Shown: positions 11,102 to 20,210 of the stretch, piece after piece
Layout of the letters: each line of letters begins with the position of its first letter
Position numbering within the stretch: position 1 is the first letter of the stretch
Assembly (NCBI GenBank): GCA_030770545.1
Contig: CM061109.1
Coordinates: 3,968,001-4,032,000, forward strand
Direction of reading: 5' to 3'
DNA: 64,000 bases
Source of the DNA: Macropodus opercularis
Lineage: Eukaryota > Chordata > Actinopteri > Anabantiformes > Osphronemidae
Position numbers and translations under genes: made by a program
The notes under the pieces: model-generated
Told to the model about the DNA's origin: nothing
The model's input: only the letters and a program-made list of their open reading frames with translations
The model's database searches: none

Positions 11102-11870
11102 TGTTACGGGTCCCAAGTCGGGTACCAGCGCAGCAAAGATGAAGCTGGGAAACAGGTAACAATCAGGAGCAATTATGGATTGAAGCGCTCAGTTCACCTT
11201 CCCGAATAGCCTTTCTCTTTATTCATCTTTTCAACTAATAACAAAACATTTACTTCACTTAATATAATTTAACTCTATTAGCAATGTAAACCAACAAAAA
11301 ATAACTTATCACAAAAAGATGTGCGTGTAGGAGCCTAAATACTATTACTATGAAAAGCAAATACATATGGTGTCCGTCTGCAGGACATAGTGTAGCAGAC
11401 AGATGACACGGCGCATGCGCTACTCGACACGCCATGCGTCTCACTGCTCACGTAGCGTGTAGCGAACTTCTAAACTCTAATTAAAGTTCATTGTAAGAGT
11501 GTACGTTCCCTATAAACAATTTAATAACATTCGCCGTACAAATATAAACTCTCTCTAATGTGGTTTTCATTAGTTTTCCACCAATTACTAACCTGGGAAA
11601 CAGGTAACAATCAGGAGCAATTATGGATTGAAGCGCTCAGTTCACCTTCCCGAATAGCCTTGAGGTGGGGGCGGAGCTCCACCGCAAAAGCCTCCCTGGT
11701 GCAACTGCTTCCGTCCCAAAGGTTCCTACCTGAGATTTATGTTCCCGTGTGTTCACTAAATAAATATGGGAATTGTATATCCAATTCTCCTATATTTTAT
11801 AATATATATATATATCCATCTAAATAAATTATACACAAATAAATCCACGTTTCATTTGTGGTGTATCACA
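11102..11870 (-). repeat. Gypsy 3' LTR
   Basis: On the plus strand it starts TGTTACGGGT and ends GTATCACA. A 69-bp direct repeat (11145-11213 and 11593-11661) brackets a 379-bp internal segment in this LTR and in its partner. TA-rich stretch near 11800-11815. Confidence 0.93.
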
Positions 11871-11883
11871 TACTCCCCAACAA
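11871..11883 (-). promoter_or_regulatory. Gypsy polypurine tract (candidate)
   Basis: The minus strand reads GTTGGGGAGTA immediately before the 3' LTR, the position where plus-strand DNA priming occurs in LTR elements. It is short, so moderately sure. Confidence 0.55.
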
Positions 11884-12018
11884 ACAAGAGTGGCTCCTGA
11901 CACTTATACTTAGGTGTTACCGAATACAACCATCTATATCTCAGAGAACTGCCAAGCACTTACGGAACAAACAAATTAACAGTTTGAGTCTCCCACCTAA
12001 GATATATGTCCCCGCTAT

Positions 12019-12290
12019 TCAATAATAGCAGACTGGAGACATGACTGGCAAATATACAGGTGAGATGGTTGGTGTAGGATGGAAGAAGGGGGTGTAAGAC
12101 ACTGGACACTGGTGCGTGCACACTGTGGGCAGAGTACAAATGGAGTTAACCATCAGCCGTGGCTCATATGTGGGCTGCCCCAGGGATGCATAGGTGAGCA
12201 TCTGGCCAGGTCGTCTCTCTCTGGGTGATCTCCTCAGTGGAGGCTGCATCTCAGGCTCAGGTTCCAGAGGGTCTTGCTGGGGATTTCCAG
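12019..12290 (-). CDS. Gypsy Pol C-terminal tail, frame-shifted
   Basis: After the integrase frame drifts near 12280, the expected C-terminal tail continues in another frame: arginine-rich RRSPRERRPGQ followed by a LTYASLGQP segment, ending at 12019. Comparable basic tails follow integrase in fish gypsy Pol proteins. The lesion is a small indel; the frame covering 12234 ends in an unrelated short peptide. The tail is probably not translated with Pol unless the break is an assembly error. Confidence 0.6.
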
Positions 12291-13873
12291 GTTGCGTTGG
12301 TCCCTGCTCTCCATAAACTCGAGGTACATCAGTCTGCAGTCATCCTCGCCTGCATTCTCCGTTTGGATTACAGGTCCCATTGTTGTCTGCTCTCCTTGGC
12401 ACATTTCATCTTCTCCCAGGTCATGCTGTGGGTCACGGGTACCATTTTGGTGAGGTCTATTGCATCCACTTCTTGACACGTCACTCGGCATCCTCAGCCA
12501 ATATCTAGGAAAATCCTCCTCCTCCTCTGACTCACTTGTGACCTGGTTCTGCATCTCTTCAACCTGCCTTAACGGTCTCCTCGGCATGACTGTCTTCTTT
12601 CGTATTCTGTCCGAACTGTTTGTCATTAATGGCTCAATGGGTAAATCGTTCACTTGGAGCAACAGGTTCCGGTGGAGGACACGGGTGCGACCGCCTCCTG
12701 CTTCAGGACTGACCCTGTAGACTGGGTTCTCACCAAGCTGCTCTTTGACGATGAAGATCGTCTTTTCCCAGTACGGTTTTAGTTTGCATGGACCTCCTCT
12801 TTCAGTGAGGTTACGCACAAGGACCCGATCTCCCGGCTGGAGCGTTACTCCTTTGTTATGTCTGTCATAATAGTATTTACCCTTAACGCTGGACTGTTGG
12901 CTGTGTGTGCTTGCTAACTTGTATGCCTCTGTCATTCTCTCCCCCCATTTTTCTGCAAAGCTTCTTGGCGTTACTCTCTCCTCCTCTGTTATTAGCCCAA
13001 ATAGTAGGTCCACAGGCAGATGAGGGTGACGACCATATAACAAGTAATATGGAGAAAATCCAGTGGCCTCATGCCGCGTGCAGTTATATGCATGAATAAC
13101 ATGTGGCAAGTGTTCCTTCCAGTTCTCTCTCTCCTTCTCTCCCAGTGTCCGAAGCATTTGCAACAGGGTTCGATTGAACCGCTCTGCCGGATTGCCCTGT
13201 GGGTGATAAGGTGACGTACGTGAGTGACTCACCCCAGACATTTGCCTAAGTGTCCTAAACAGCTCATTCTCAAACTCCCTTCCTTGATCATGATGGAGCT
13301 TGGCTGGGTATCCAAATCGGGGAATGAAATCATTGAAGAGTCGATCAGCTGCAGTCTTCCCTGCCTTATTCCGGGTGGGGTATGCTTGGGCAAACCTAGT
13401 GAAGTGATCCATCACCACCAGGATGTATTCATAACCACCACGGCTGGTCTCAAGGTGGAGGAAGTCTATGCAGACCAGTTCAAGGGGTGCGGTAGACGTC
13501 AGACTCCCCATCGGTGCTCTGTCATGTGTTGCTGGTTTTTTCTGTTTAATACAGTGACACTTGCTGGTAACATACTCCTCAATATCTTTTTTCATGAAAG
13601 GCCAGTAAAATCGTTCTCTGGCCAGGCTCAATACTCTTTCCACACCAACATGTCCCATTTTGTCGTGCAGGTATGTGAAAGCAGTCTGTTTGTAGTTGGC
13701 AGGTGAGACTAGCTGTTTACGAGCAAGTGTTAACCGGTAAAGAAGCCCATCCTCCACATGCAGCTTGCTCCACTCTCTTGACAGCCTCCTGGCTGGTCCA
13801 TCGAGCATCCGACGTATGGTGTCAGTCAGTTCACTGTTCCTCTCCTTTAGCTCTAAGATTATACTAATGGCTG
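12234..13873 (-). CDS. Gypsy integrase (Pol C-terminal part)
   Basis: Integrase inserts the element cDNA. The open frame enters from the frameshift near 13875; the first internal ATG is at 13808. An H-x-H..C-x-C zinc-binding region is visible: H and H around HDKMGHVGVERV, then SKCHCIKQKK. The catalytic core follows, with first Asp in CIDFLHLE, second Asp in HHDQGREFEN and Glu in GNPAERFNR, so the D,D,E set is complete. A GPY/F-like C-terminal domain (PYWEKTIFIVKEQL) follows, then an acidic tail. The domain itself is intact; the lesions are at its two joins. Roughly 545 codons, about the size expected for this part. Confidence 0.88.
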
Positions 13874-15800
13874 GATCTTAGTTGTTCGTTGTCCCTCTGC
13901 CAGTTCATCGCGGCTGATCACTGGGAAAGGCTCTGTATGAGTGTATTGCTGGGATGTTATGTCCAGAGCTGCCACCCATGCTACATCTCTGTGGTGTGCA
14001 GCTTTACTCCCTTCCCAGGTAGCATGCACCGCCTCTTCTGAGAGCCTCTCAGAGCACTGCTTCATGTAGGTTTCAATGTCAAGGGGCCAACGAGAGAGAG
14101 TGTCAGCATCAATGTTCAAGCTGCCTGGTTTGTATCTGATTTCAAAACAGAAGTCTGCCAACTGTCCCACCCAGCGGTGGCCTACTGCATTTAGTTTGGC
14201 AGTACTCATTATGTATGTCAGGGGGTTGTTATCAGTGAATACGATGAAGTGAGGAGCATAGAAGAGGTAGTCCCTAAACTTGTCGCACACCGCCCACTTT
14301 AAAGCCAAAAACTCAAGCTTACCGCTGTGGAAGTGATAGTTTCGCTCTGCTGATGTTAGCGTGCGGGACCCATAGCCAATCACTCTCATTTTTCCATCTT
14401 GTTTCTGGTACAGGACTGCCCCAAGGCCCTGCTGGGAAGCATCTGTGTGAAGTATGAAAGGTTGATCAAAATCTGGATATGCCAACACTGGTGGGTTGGT
14501 TAGGATGTTTAGTAAATTCTCAAGGATCTGCTGATGTTCGTTCTTCCACTCCACAGGGGTGCGTGAGGGAAGCTGGGGGCCTTTGGTCCTTCCTTTTGAA
14601 GATTTTAGTTGCACCGCATCAGTTTTCACTTGAAGCAACTCGTACAGTGGTCTTGCAATAGATGAGAAATCCTGCATGTATGCTCTGTAATAGCTTAGAA
14701 ACCCTAATAATCTTCTGACGTCCCCTACTGTCTGTGGGGTCCTCTCTTTCAGTGCCTGTACTGCCTCTATGTCTTTTGGATCCACCCGTACACCCTCAGC
14801 GGAGACTAGCCGACCCACATATCTGACTTCTTTACGGAATAACTCACACTTTTCTGGTCTCAGCTTAACCCCATGATGCTGCAAAGCCTGAAGCACACGG
14901 CGCAGCACCTCGACATGCTCTTCAAACGATCTGGAGAAGCAGAGGACATCGTCCAAATAAGGGATGCAGCACTCATCCCTGAGTGTTTCAAGCATTTCCT
15001 CCATGCTCCTTTGGAAGGCTGCTGGTGCATTTGACAGTCCAAAAGGTATCCTGACCCATTCATATAGACCCCAGGGTGTAGTAAAAGCAGTCAGATGTCT
15101 AGACCCCTCCTCAATAAAGCCTTGGTGATAAGCTTTTCCCTGGTCTAGGATTGAAAACCAGCTGTAGCCCCCTAGTGAGTCGATCAAATCTTGTATACGG
15201 GGAAGTGGGTGTCGGTCAGGCACAGTCTTTTTATTAAGGAGTCGATAGTCAATACATAGACGTAATGACCCATCCTTTTTCCTTACACAAACAATCGGTG
15301 CAGCATAGGGTGACTGAGATTTTACTATCCATCCCTTCACCATCAGCTCCTGGATATACTCTTTTACTTCTTTGTACAGTGGTTTTGGAACTGATGCATA
15401 GGCCTTCTGTACAGGAACATTGTCTGTGAGTCGAATTGACATTTGAAGAGCAGGAATGCATCCAATGTCATCGCTACTGCGTGCAAACGCTGCAGTCTCC
15501 TCCTGTAGCATCTTCCCAACTATCTGTCGTTGTTCTGTGGTGAGGTGACTTAGATCCACCGGTGGTTGCCAGGCCTCAGCAAGGGGGTTGGTTGGGGTGA
15601 TGACATTATTAACTTCAACCCTCGCTGTCGTACTCGGTGGTGAGAGTTGTGTCTCAGGTTTGCCTAGCTCAAGAACTTTAACTATTGGTTGTATGGAGCC
15701 TATAGGGGTCCTCTTTGGCAGAGTGATTTCATGCCTGGTGTGATTAGTAACTGGTATCTTGACATATGGCCACCTAGTGTTGTTTATTTCTAAGAGACCC
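13859..15800 (-). CDS. Gypsy reverse transcriptase-RNase H
   Basis: The frame is open from about 15800 and ends with TAA at 13859; the first ATG is at 15559. RT motifs seen: YAAPIVCVRKKDGSLRLCIDY (fingers), F.ILDQGKAYHQ (first catalytic Asp region), FGLSNAPAAFQ, YLDDVL (catalytic DD), then a thumb and connection. RNase H follows with LHTDASQQGLGAVLYQ, KLEFLALKWAV and FTDNNPL, giving the D, E and D acidic residues. It ends in a chromodomain-free linker. All active-site residues are present, so the enzyme part looks functional, but the frame is cut off from protease (near 15805) and from integrase (near 13875) by single-base-scale shifts. Confidence 0.93.
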
Positions 15801-16652
15801 TCCCCGACACTGAGCTATGTTTGGGTCCTCTTCTTGTGGTTCATAAAGAACAATGGGGTTAGACGTGTTAAAAGTAGGTGACACTCTGCAACGGACATGC
15901 ATTGTCCCTCCAGCCGGAATGTTGACATTTTCTTTACCCACCCTTACTGTTGCCATGCTGTGGTGTGATGACCTCTGGGCCTCTATAAAACTGACCATGG
16001 TCCGTACCTGCTCTTCTTCAACACCAAGTGCCCTTTTAAGGAGACTGACCACCAAGGCTTGTGCATCTGTCTCCGACTTTTGTCTGTCCACCATCTCTTG
16101 AAGTACATTAGCACCTAATAGAGGCTGTGGGAGTGGAAGCTGACTTACCAGGAAAGGGACTTGAATAGCAAGTTTTGGGTTGTCATTCCCTGTCAGGTTG
16201 ACTGTTAGCTCCACCCATCCATCATATGGGATTGGCTGTCCATTTGCTGCACAAATGTCAAGGTTTTCCCCTGGGTCTAAGAGTTCATATAAAGGTATGA
16301 CAGGGAAGCTGGGAATAAACGTCTCTTTCCATAGCCTGTCGACTATACTCACTTGTGAGCCAGTGTCAAAAAGAACAGTTGTTGCAAACCCGCTGATGAA
16401 ACAATTCAGCAGGCTCTTCCTCCCAATTAGGGGTGCAGTGTGAAGAGGATCCTCTGTAGCTGTTCTCTTTTCTTCACAGTTGTAGACTTTGTTACCTCGC
16501 TTCCGCTGTTGTTGTTTATCTCTGTGACTTACACTGCGGGACTGGAACTGTGGGACGGCCTCTGGTTGTCCCTCAGCAGAGACCGTTCCTCGTTTCCCGA
16601 CTGTCGAGGTCTTTTTAAGCAGCCTACTGCTCGATGCCCTGCTTCTCCACAT
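15774..16652 (-). CDS. Gypsy protease region
   Basis: This is a retroviral-type aspartic protease that cleaves Gag and Pol. The active-site triad is in LFDTGSQVS, followed by a YDGWVELTV flap-like region and PLLGANVL near the C-terminal end of the fold. The frame overlaps the 3' end of gag (16529-16652) in a different register, so translation probably depends on programmed frameshifting at the gag/pro overlap. It runs out of frame at a small indel near 15805: the homologous continuation (GEGLLEINNT) is in the next frame and leads into RT. Confidence 0.88.
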   Translation of the reverse strand: MWRSRASSSRLLKKTSTVGKRGTVSAEGQPEAVPQFQSRSVSHRDKQQQRKRGNKVYNCEEKRTATEDPLHTAPLIGRKSLLNCFISGFATTVLFDTGSQVSIVDRLWKETFIPSFPVIPLYELLDPGENLDICAANGQPIPYDGWVELTVNLTGNDNPKLAIQVPFLVSQLPLPQPLLGANVLQEMVDRQKSETDAQALVVSLLKRALGVEEEQVRTMVSFIEAQRSSHHSMATVRVGKENVNIPAGGTMHVRCRVSPTFNTSNPIVLYEPQEEDPNIAQCRGGSLRNKQH

Positions 16653-17980
16653 ACCAGACAGTGACTACAGTTTGTAACTCCTTGCTGTGCACAGTTAGTA
16701 CAAATAAACACCCTACCCCTTCTTGTAACAGGTATCATGTTTGATGTAGTAGGTGTGTCACTGCTGTATATGGGCTGAGGATGAGTTTGTGTCTGGGGGT
16801 GACTTGGTGATTGCCCAGTCTTCCAATGAGCTGCTTGCTGGTCCATTAAGGCTTCAACCATGTGTGTGAGAGTCTCTACTTGGGTACTCAGTTGTTGCAT
16901 CGTTTGTTTCTCGTTCTCATCAGTGGTTTGCTTTCCTTCATCCACTCGAACATAATGAGCATGTGTTGTCTTTTGTTTTGGGCCGTGGCCCAGCCTACGT
17001 TGGTGTTCATTTTCATCACTGATTATCTTCATGACCTGGCTGAGAATTTCTTCATCAGTGACTTGGCTGTTCGTGAGGAGTAGTCTCAGTTGCTGTCTGA
17101 TGTCTGTGTGTTTTGACCCAAGACCCTGGTAGATGGTATGGAGAAACACCTCCTGAATGGTTTGGGGGTCATACCGAATGTCTGCAACGGCCTGTTTCGA
17201 CTGAAAGATGATTTTCTGTTTGAGTCCAATCATACGATACAGGAACTGCTGAGGAGGTTCGTGTTCATTTTGCTTTGCACACATAAGCTCCTGGAACAGT
17301 TCTGTGCTGGCTTTCTCTCCGAGATGGGACCTGAGAAATCCTTTGATTTCACTTGTTGTGATTTCTTCTTTATTAATAAGCATGTCCTTAAAGGCACCTG
17401 GTTTTATAATCCTCAATACCCTTCGAATTACTTCCATCTCAGTAAAGCCCCCCTTAACTCCTTCGTCTATCTGTTTGCTAATACCACTATACGTGATGTC
17501 AGAATGGAGGTCTCCAATCTGTCCCCCATGTATTTTAAACTCCCTCCGCTGGAGATAAGATAAATCCTTTAAGGAAACCATCGCTCCTGAGGCTAAAGGT
17601 AATGGGGTGTTACATGTTACTGGTGTATCAGTGTTCGCCGAGTGCTGTGGGCCCTGACCGGTCAATGGAGCACCAGTCCACGTGTCATGCACTTGTGCTG
17701 TCCCCTTTCTTGCAGTATCATGGTTCCCGATTATGCTGCACACCAGGTCATTTAGTGACAGTAGTTGGCCCATCCCTTGGTCTTCAGATTTCAGTAACAT
17801 TTCAGACTGCATATATTTAAGGATGTAATCTACACACCCTTCTTCGTCTGTGGACTCTAGCTCCTCTGCATGTTGGCTACTAGTAGCAATGTCTCTGGCC
17901 AGCACGTAGGCTTCATTGCCCGAGGGCTTGTACAAGTTCTTTTTAATGCACCACACCAGTTCCTTACGTGCTGTGGACAT
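16529..17980 (-). CDS. Gypsy Gag polyprotein
   Basis: Gag forms the cytoplasmic particle and binds element RNA. I place the start at the first ATG in frame (17980-17978); the frame is open to 18148 but upstream has only a TTG. Length is about 483 codons. The central part is helical and capsid-like (ELFQELMCAKQNEHEPPQQ). Near the C-terminus there is a cysteine pair region (CTNCAQQGVTNC) followed by a canonical CCHC zinc knuckle, CLVCGEAGHRAVGC. It overlaps the protease frame by about 124 bases. The frame is uninterrupted. Confidence 0.85.
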   Translation of the reverse strand: MSTARKELVWCIKKNLYKPSGNEAYVLARDIATSSQHAEELESTDEEGCVDYILKYMQSEMLLKSEDQGMGQLLSLNDLVCSIIGNHDTARKGTAQVHDTWTGAPLTGQGPQHSANTDTPVTCNTPLPLASGAMVSLKDLSYLQRREFKIHGGQIGDLHSDITYSGISKQIDEGVKGGFTEMEVIRRVLRIIKPGAFKDMLINKEEITTSEIKGFLRSHLGEKASTELFQELMCAKQNEHEPPQQFLYRMIGLKQKIIFQSKQAVADIRYDPQTIQEVFLHTIYQGLGSKHTDIRQQLRLLLTNSQVTDEEILSQVMKIISDENEHQRRLGHGPKQKTTHAHYVRVDEGKQTTDENEKQTMQQLSTQVETLTHMVEALMDQQAAHWKTGQSPSHPQTQTHPQPIYSSDTPTTSNMIPVTRRGRVFICTNCAQQGVTNCSHCLVCGEAGHRAVGCLKRPRQSGNEERSLLRDNQRPSHSSSPAV

Positions 17981-18166
17981 GACGTTCCTGGTCTGATGAG
18001 ACAGCAGTGCGGTTCCCTTGGGAGAATAAGGACACTTGTAGATTTTCTGTTCCTTCTCACGGACACCCACTGGTTGTCGTCTCAGCTGTCGTCTCGTCAC
18101 TTCACGTTGGCCCTGTGGTTCTGATTGCGTTGGATCAGTTCCCCTCAAATGTTATGATGGAAGCTG

Positions 18167-18184
18167 ATCCCGGACGAGCCCCCA
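18167..18184 (-). promoter_or_regulatory. Gypsy primer binding site, tRNA-Pro type
   Basis: The minus strand reads TGGGGGCTCGTCCGGGAT, complementary over 18 bases to the 3' end of tRNA-Pro as used by murine leukaemia virus. It lies five bases (AATTG) inside the 5' LTR boundary. Confidence 0.9.
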
Positions 18185-18189
18185 CAATT

Positions 18190-18962
18190 TGTTACGAGTC
18201 CCAAGTCGGGTACCAGCGCAGCAAAGATGAAGCTGGGAAACAGGTAACAATCAGGAGCAATTATGGATTGAAGCGCTCAGTTCACCTTCCCGAATAGCCT
18301 TTCTCTTTATTCATCTTTTCAACTAATAACAAAACATTTACTTCACTTAATATAATTTAACTCTATTAGCAATGTAAACCAACAAAAAATAACTTATCAC
18401 AAAAAGATGTGCGTGTAGGAGCCTAAATACTATTACTATGAAAAGCAAATACATATGGTGTCCGTCTGCAGGACATAGTGTAGCAGACAGATGACACGGC
18501 GCATGCGCTACTCGACACGCCATGCGTCTCACTGCTCACGTAGCGTGTAGCGAACTTCTAAACTCTAATTAAAGTTCATTGTAAGAGTGTACTTTCCCTA
18601 TAAACAATTTAATAACATTCGCCGTACAAATATAAACTCTCTCTAATGTGGTTTTCATTAGTTTTCCACCAATTACTAACCTGGGAAACAGGTAACAATC
18701 AGGAGCAATTATGGATTGAAGCGCTCAGTTCACCTTCCCGAATAGCCTTGAGGTGGGGGCGGAGCTCCACCGCAAAAGCCTCCCTGGTGCAACTGCTTCC
18801 GTCCCAAAGGTTCCTACCTGAGATTTATGTTCCCGTGTGTTCACTAAATAAATATGGGAATTGTATATCCAATTCTCCTATATTTTATAATATATATATA
18901 TATATATCCATCTAAATAAATTATACACAAATAAATCCACGTTTCATTTGTGGTGTATCACA
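18190..18962 (-). repeat. Gypsy 5' LTR
   Basis: Partner of 11102-11870, with the same 69-bp internal direct repeat. Differences seen: TGTTACGAG versus TGTTACGGG, GTACTTTCCC versus GTACGTTCCC, and two extra TA dinucleotides. On the minus strand a TATA-rich stretch could serve as promoter. Confidence 0.93.
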
Positions 18963-19199
18963 ATAAATTAATAATATTAGAATGAAATATGACAGAGCAG
19001 TATGATGGTGTAGCAGTTAGCACTGTTGCCTCACAGCAAGAGGCTTTTTCTCTGTGTCTGTGTGGTTTTTCTTCAGTTTCTTCCATCAGCCCAATGACAT
19101 GAAGTCAATTAATTTAAAATTGCTTGTAAGTGTGACTGAAAGAGTGAGCGATGATCTGTCTGTCTCTATAAGTAGCCCTGTGGTAGACTTTGTTCTTTT

Positions 19200-19237
<38 letters not shown>

Positions 19238-19372
19238 AGGTTTAACATTGCATAAAGCTTTGCTTTAGTGACTAATGGTAACTAATTGATAAGAGATCCC
19301 ATGAAAATCAGATCATTAATTTATACTTGAATGTTTTCTGCAGGAAAACACATGGAACCAGCGTCTGGTTCC
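18963..19372. other. Flank with (GT)n and repeat fragments
   Basis: After the gypsy target duplication, 19005-19045 carries 'GTGTAGCAGTTAGCACTGTTGCCTCACAGCAAGA', described here as a short piece of a repeat very common in fish genomes. A pure (GT)n run is at 19202-19235. From about 19236 to 19370 the sequence is an inverted copy of 58180-58295. Confidence 0.65.
19202..19235. repeat. (GT)n microsatellite
   Basis: About 17 GT dinucleotides. It pairs in inverted orientation with the longer (CA)n at 58295-58352. Confidence 0.95.
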
Positions 19373-19375
19373 ATG
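19351..19375. repeat. Hairpin at the A1 left breakpoint
   Basis: CATGGAACCAG, loop CGT, CTGGTTCCATG: a perfect 11-bp stem. Shared A1/A2 sequence begins at 19373, inside the right arm. Confidence 0.85.
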
Positions 19376-19589
19376 CTTAATCTGTGCATTAATACCCCCA
19401 TAGGTTTCAGTCCACCTCAAACCACAGCTGCAATATATGTGTTGCACTTTTGTCTATGTGCCTCTCAGCTATCTGCTCTCAGGTTAAAGCTGCAGTAACA
19501 GTCAAGTCGCTGGAGTGATCTGGACACAGAGGATTCTCATCCAGGATCGTGTAGAGGAAAGACCATAAAAAATGAAATAAAAATAGATT

Positions 19590-20090
19590 CAATTTTCAAT
19601 TCAATTCATTTCAACTTTATTTATATAGCAAAAATTCACAACATCAGTTATCTCAAGGCGCTTTACAAGTAAGGTTTAAGACCTTACACAACTAGACCCA
19701 ACAAATCCCAGATAGAGCAAGCTTTTAATTGTAGCCAATCAATAAATTGTACATTTTAATAGCAACAGCGGAAAAACTCCCTCTATAGAGGAAGAAACCT
19801 CCAGCAGACCCAGGCTCAGTGTGGGCGGCCATCTGCCTTGACCGGTTGGGGTGAGGGGATAGAGAAGAGAGAAAAGAACACAACCACAACAACAAAACAA
19901 GCAGCAACAGAACACAGGCAGAATGGTTGGACCAGCAAATGAACACTGGAGACACACGGCTCTGAGTCTGACGATACCTGGAGATGAGAATAGAGTTAGT
20001 CACATGTAGACATGGAGGCATGTTAGTGAATACAGGAAATGGAAAAGTAGAGGAGCTCAGTGAATGAAGGACGTCCCCCAGCATCTAAGT
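19590..20090. repeat. Common teleost interspersed repeat
   Basis: It contains TTTATTTATATAGC, CAAGGCGCTTTACAAGTAAG, a 'GGAAAAACTCCC...GAAGAAACCTCC' segment and 'GGCTCAGTGTGGGCGGCCA'. This combination recurs throughout fish genomes as a dispersed repeat of uncertain class. Other copies here are at 41310-41810 (direct, part of A2) and 57521-57725 (inverted, partial). Minus-strand frames over it are not credible genes. Confidence 0.75.
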
Positions 20091-20210
20091 CTAAGAGACT
20101 CAATCAAATTCGACCTTTCTTTAATCTAGAGAGGAATCAGTGTCTGCTGAAACAAGACGTTGTGTAGCATGTTTCTTAGAATAAAGTCTCTTTTAAATGA
20201 CCGACCGTGT

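Larger units (their letters stand above)
11102..18962 (-). mobile_element. Full-length Ty3/gypsy LTR retrotransposon
   Basis: The minus-strand element is 7.86 kb, bounded by direct LTRs (11102-11870 and 18190-18962) and flanked by ATAA on both sides. Order on the minus strand: 5' LTR, tRNA-Pro-type primer site, Gag, protease, RT-RNase H, integrase, polypurine tract, 3' LTR. The domain order RT-RNase H-integrase is that of Ty3/gypsy (Metaviridae). No env frame is present. LTRs differ by about two substitutions plus a (TA)2 length change, so insertion was recent, yet pol contains three frame breaks (near 15805, 13875 and 12280). Confidence 0.93.

Noticed and set aside
14479..14661. Plus-strand frames opposite the gypsy pol and gag genes
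   Set aside because: Shadows of the minus-strand coding sequence.
19005..19045. tRNA gene or intact SINE head
   Set aside because: The GTTAGCACTGTTGCCTCACAGC motif is a fragment of a dispersed fish repeat; there are no A/B boxes in correct spacing and no cloverleaf.
19725..20084. 119-codon minus-strand frame (and copy at 41444-41803)
   Set aside because: It lies entirely within a common teleost interspersed repeat; the frame is incidental.
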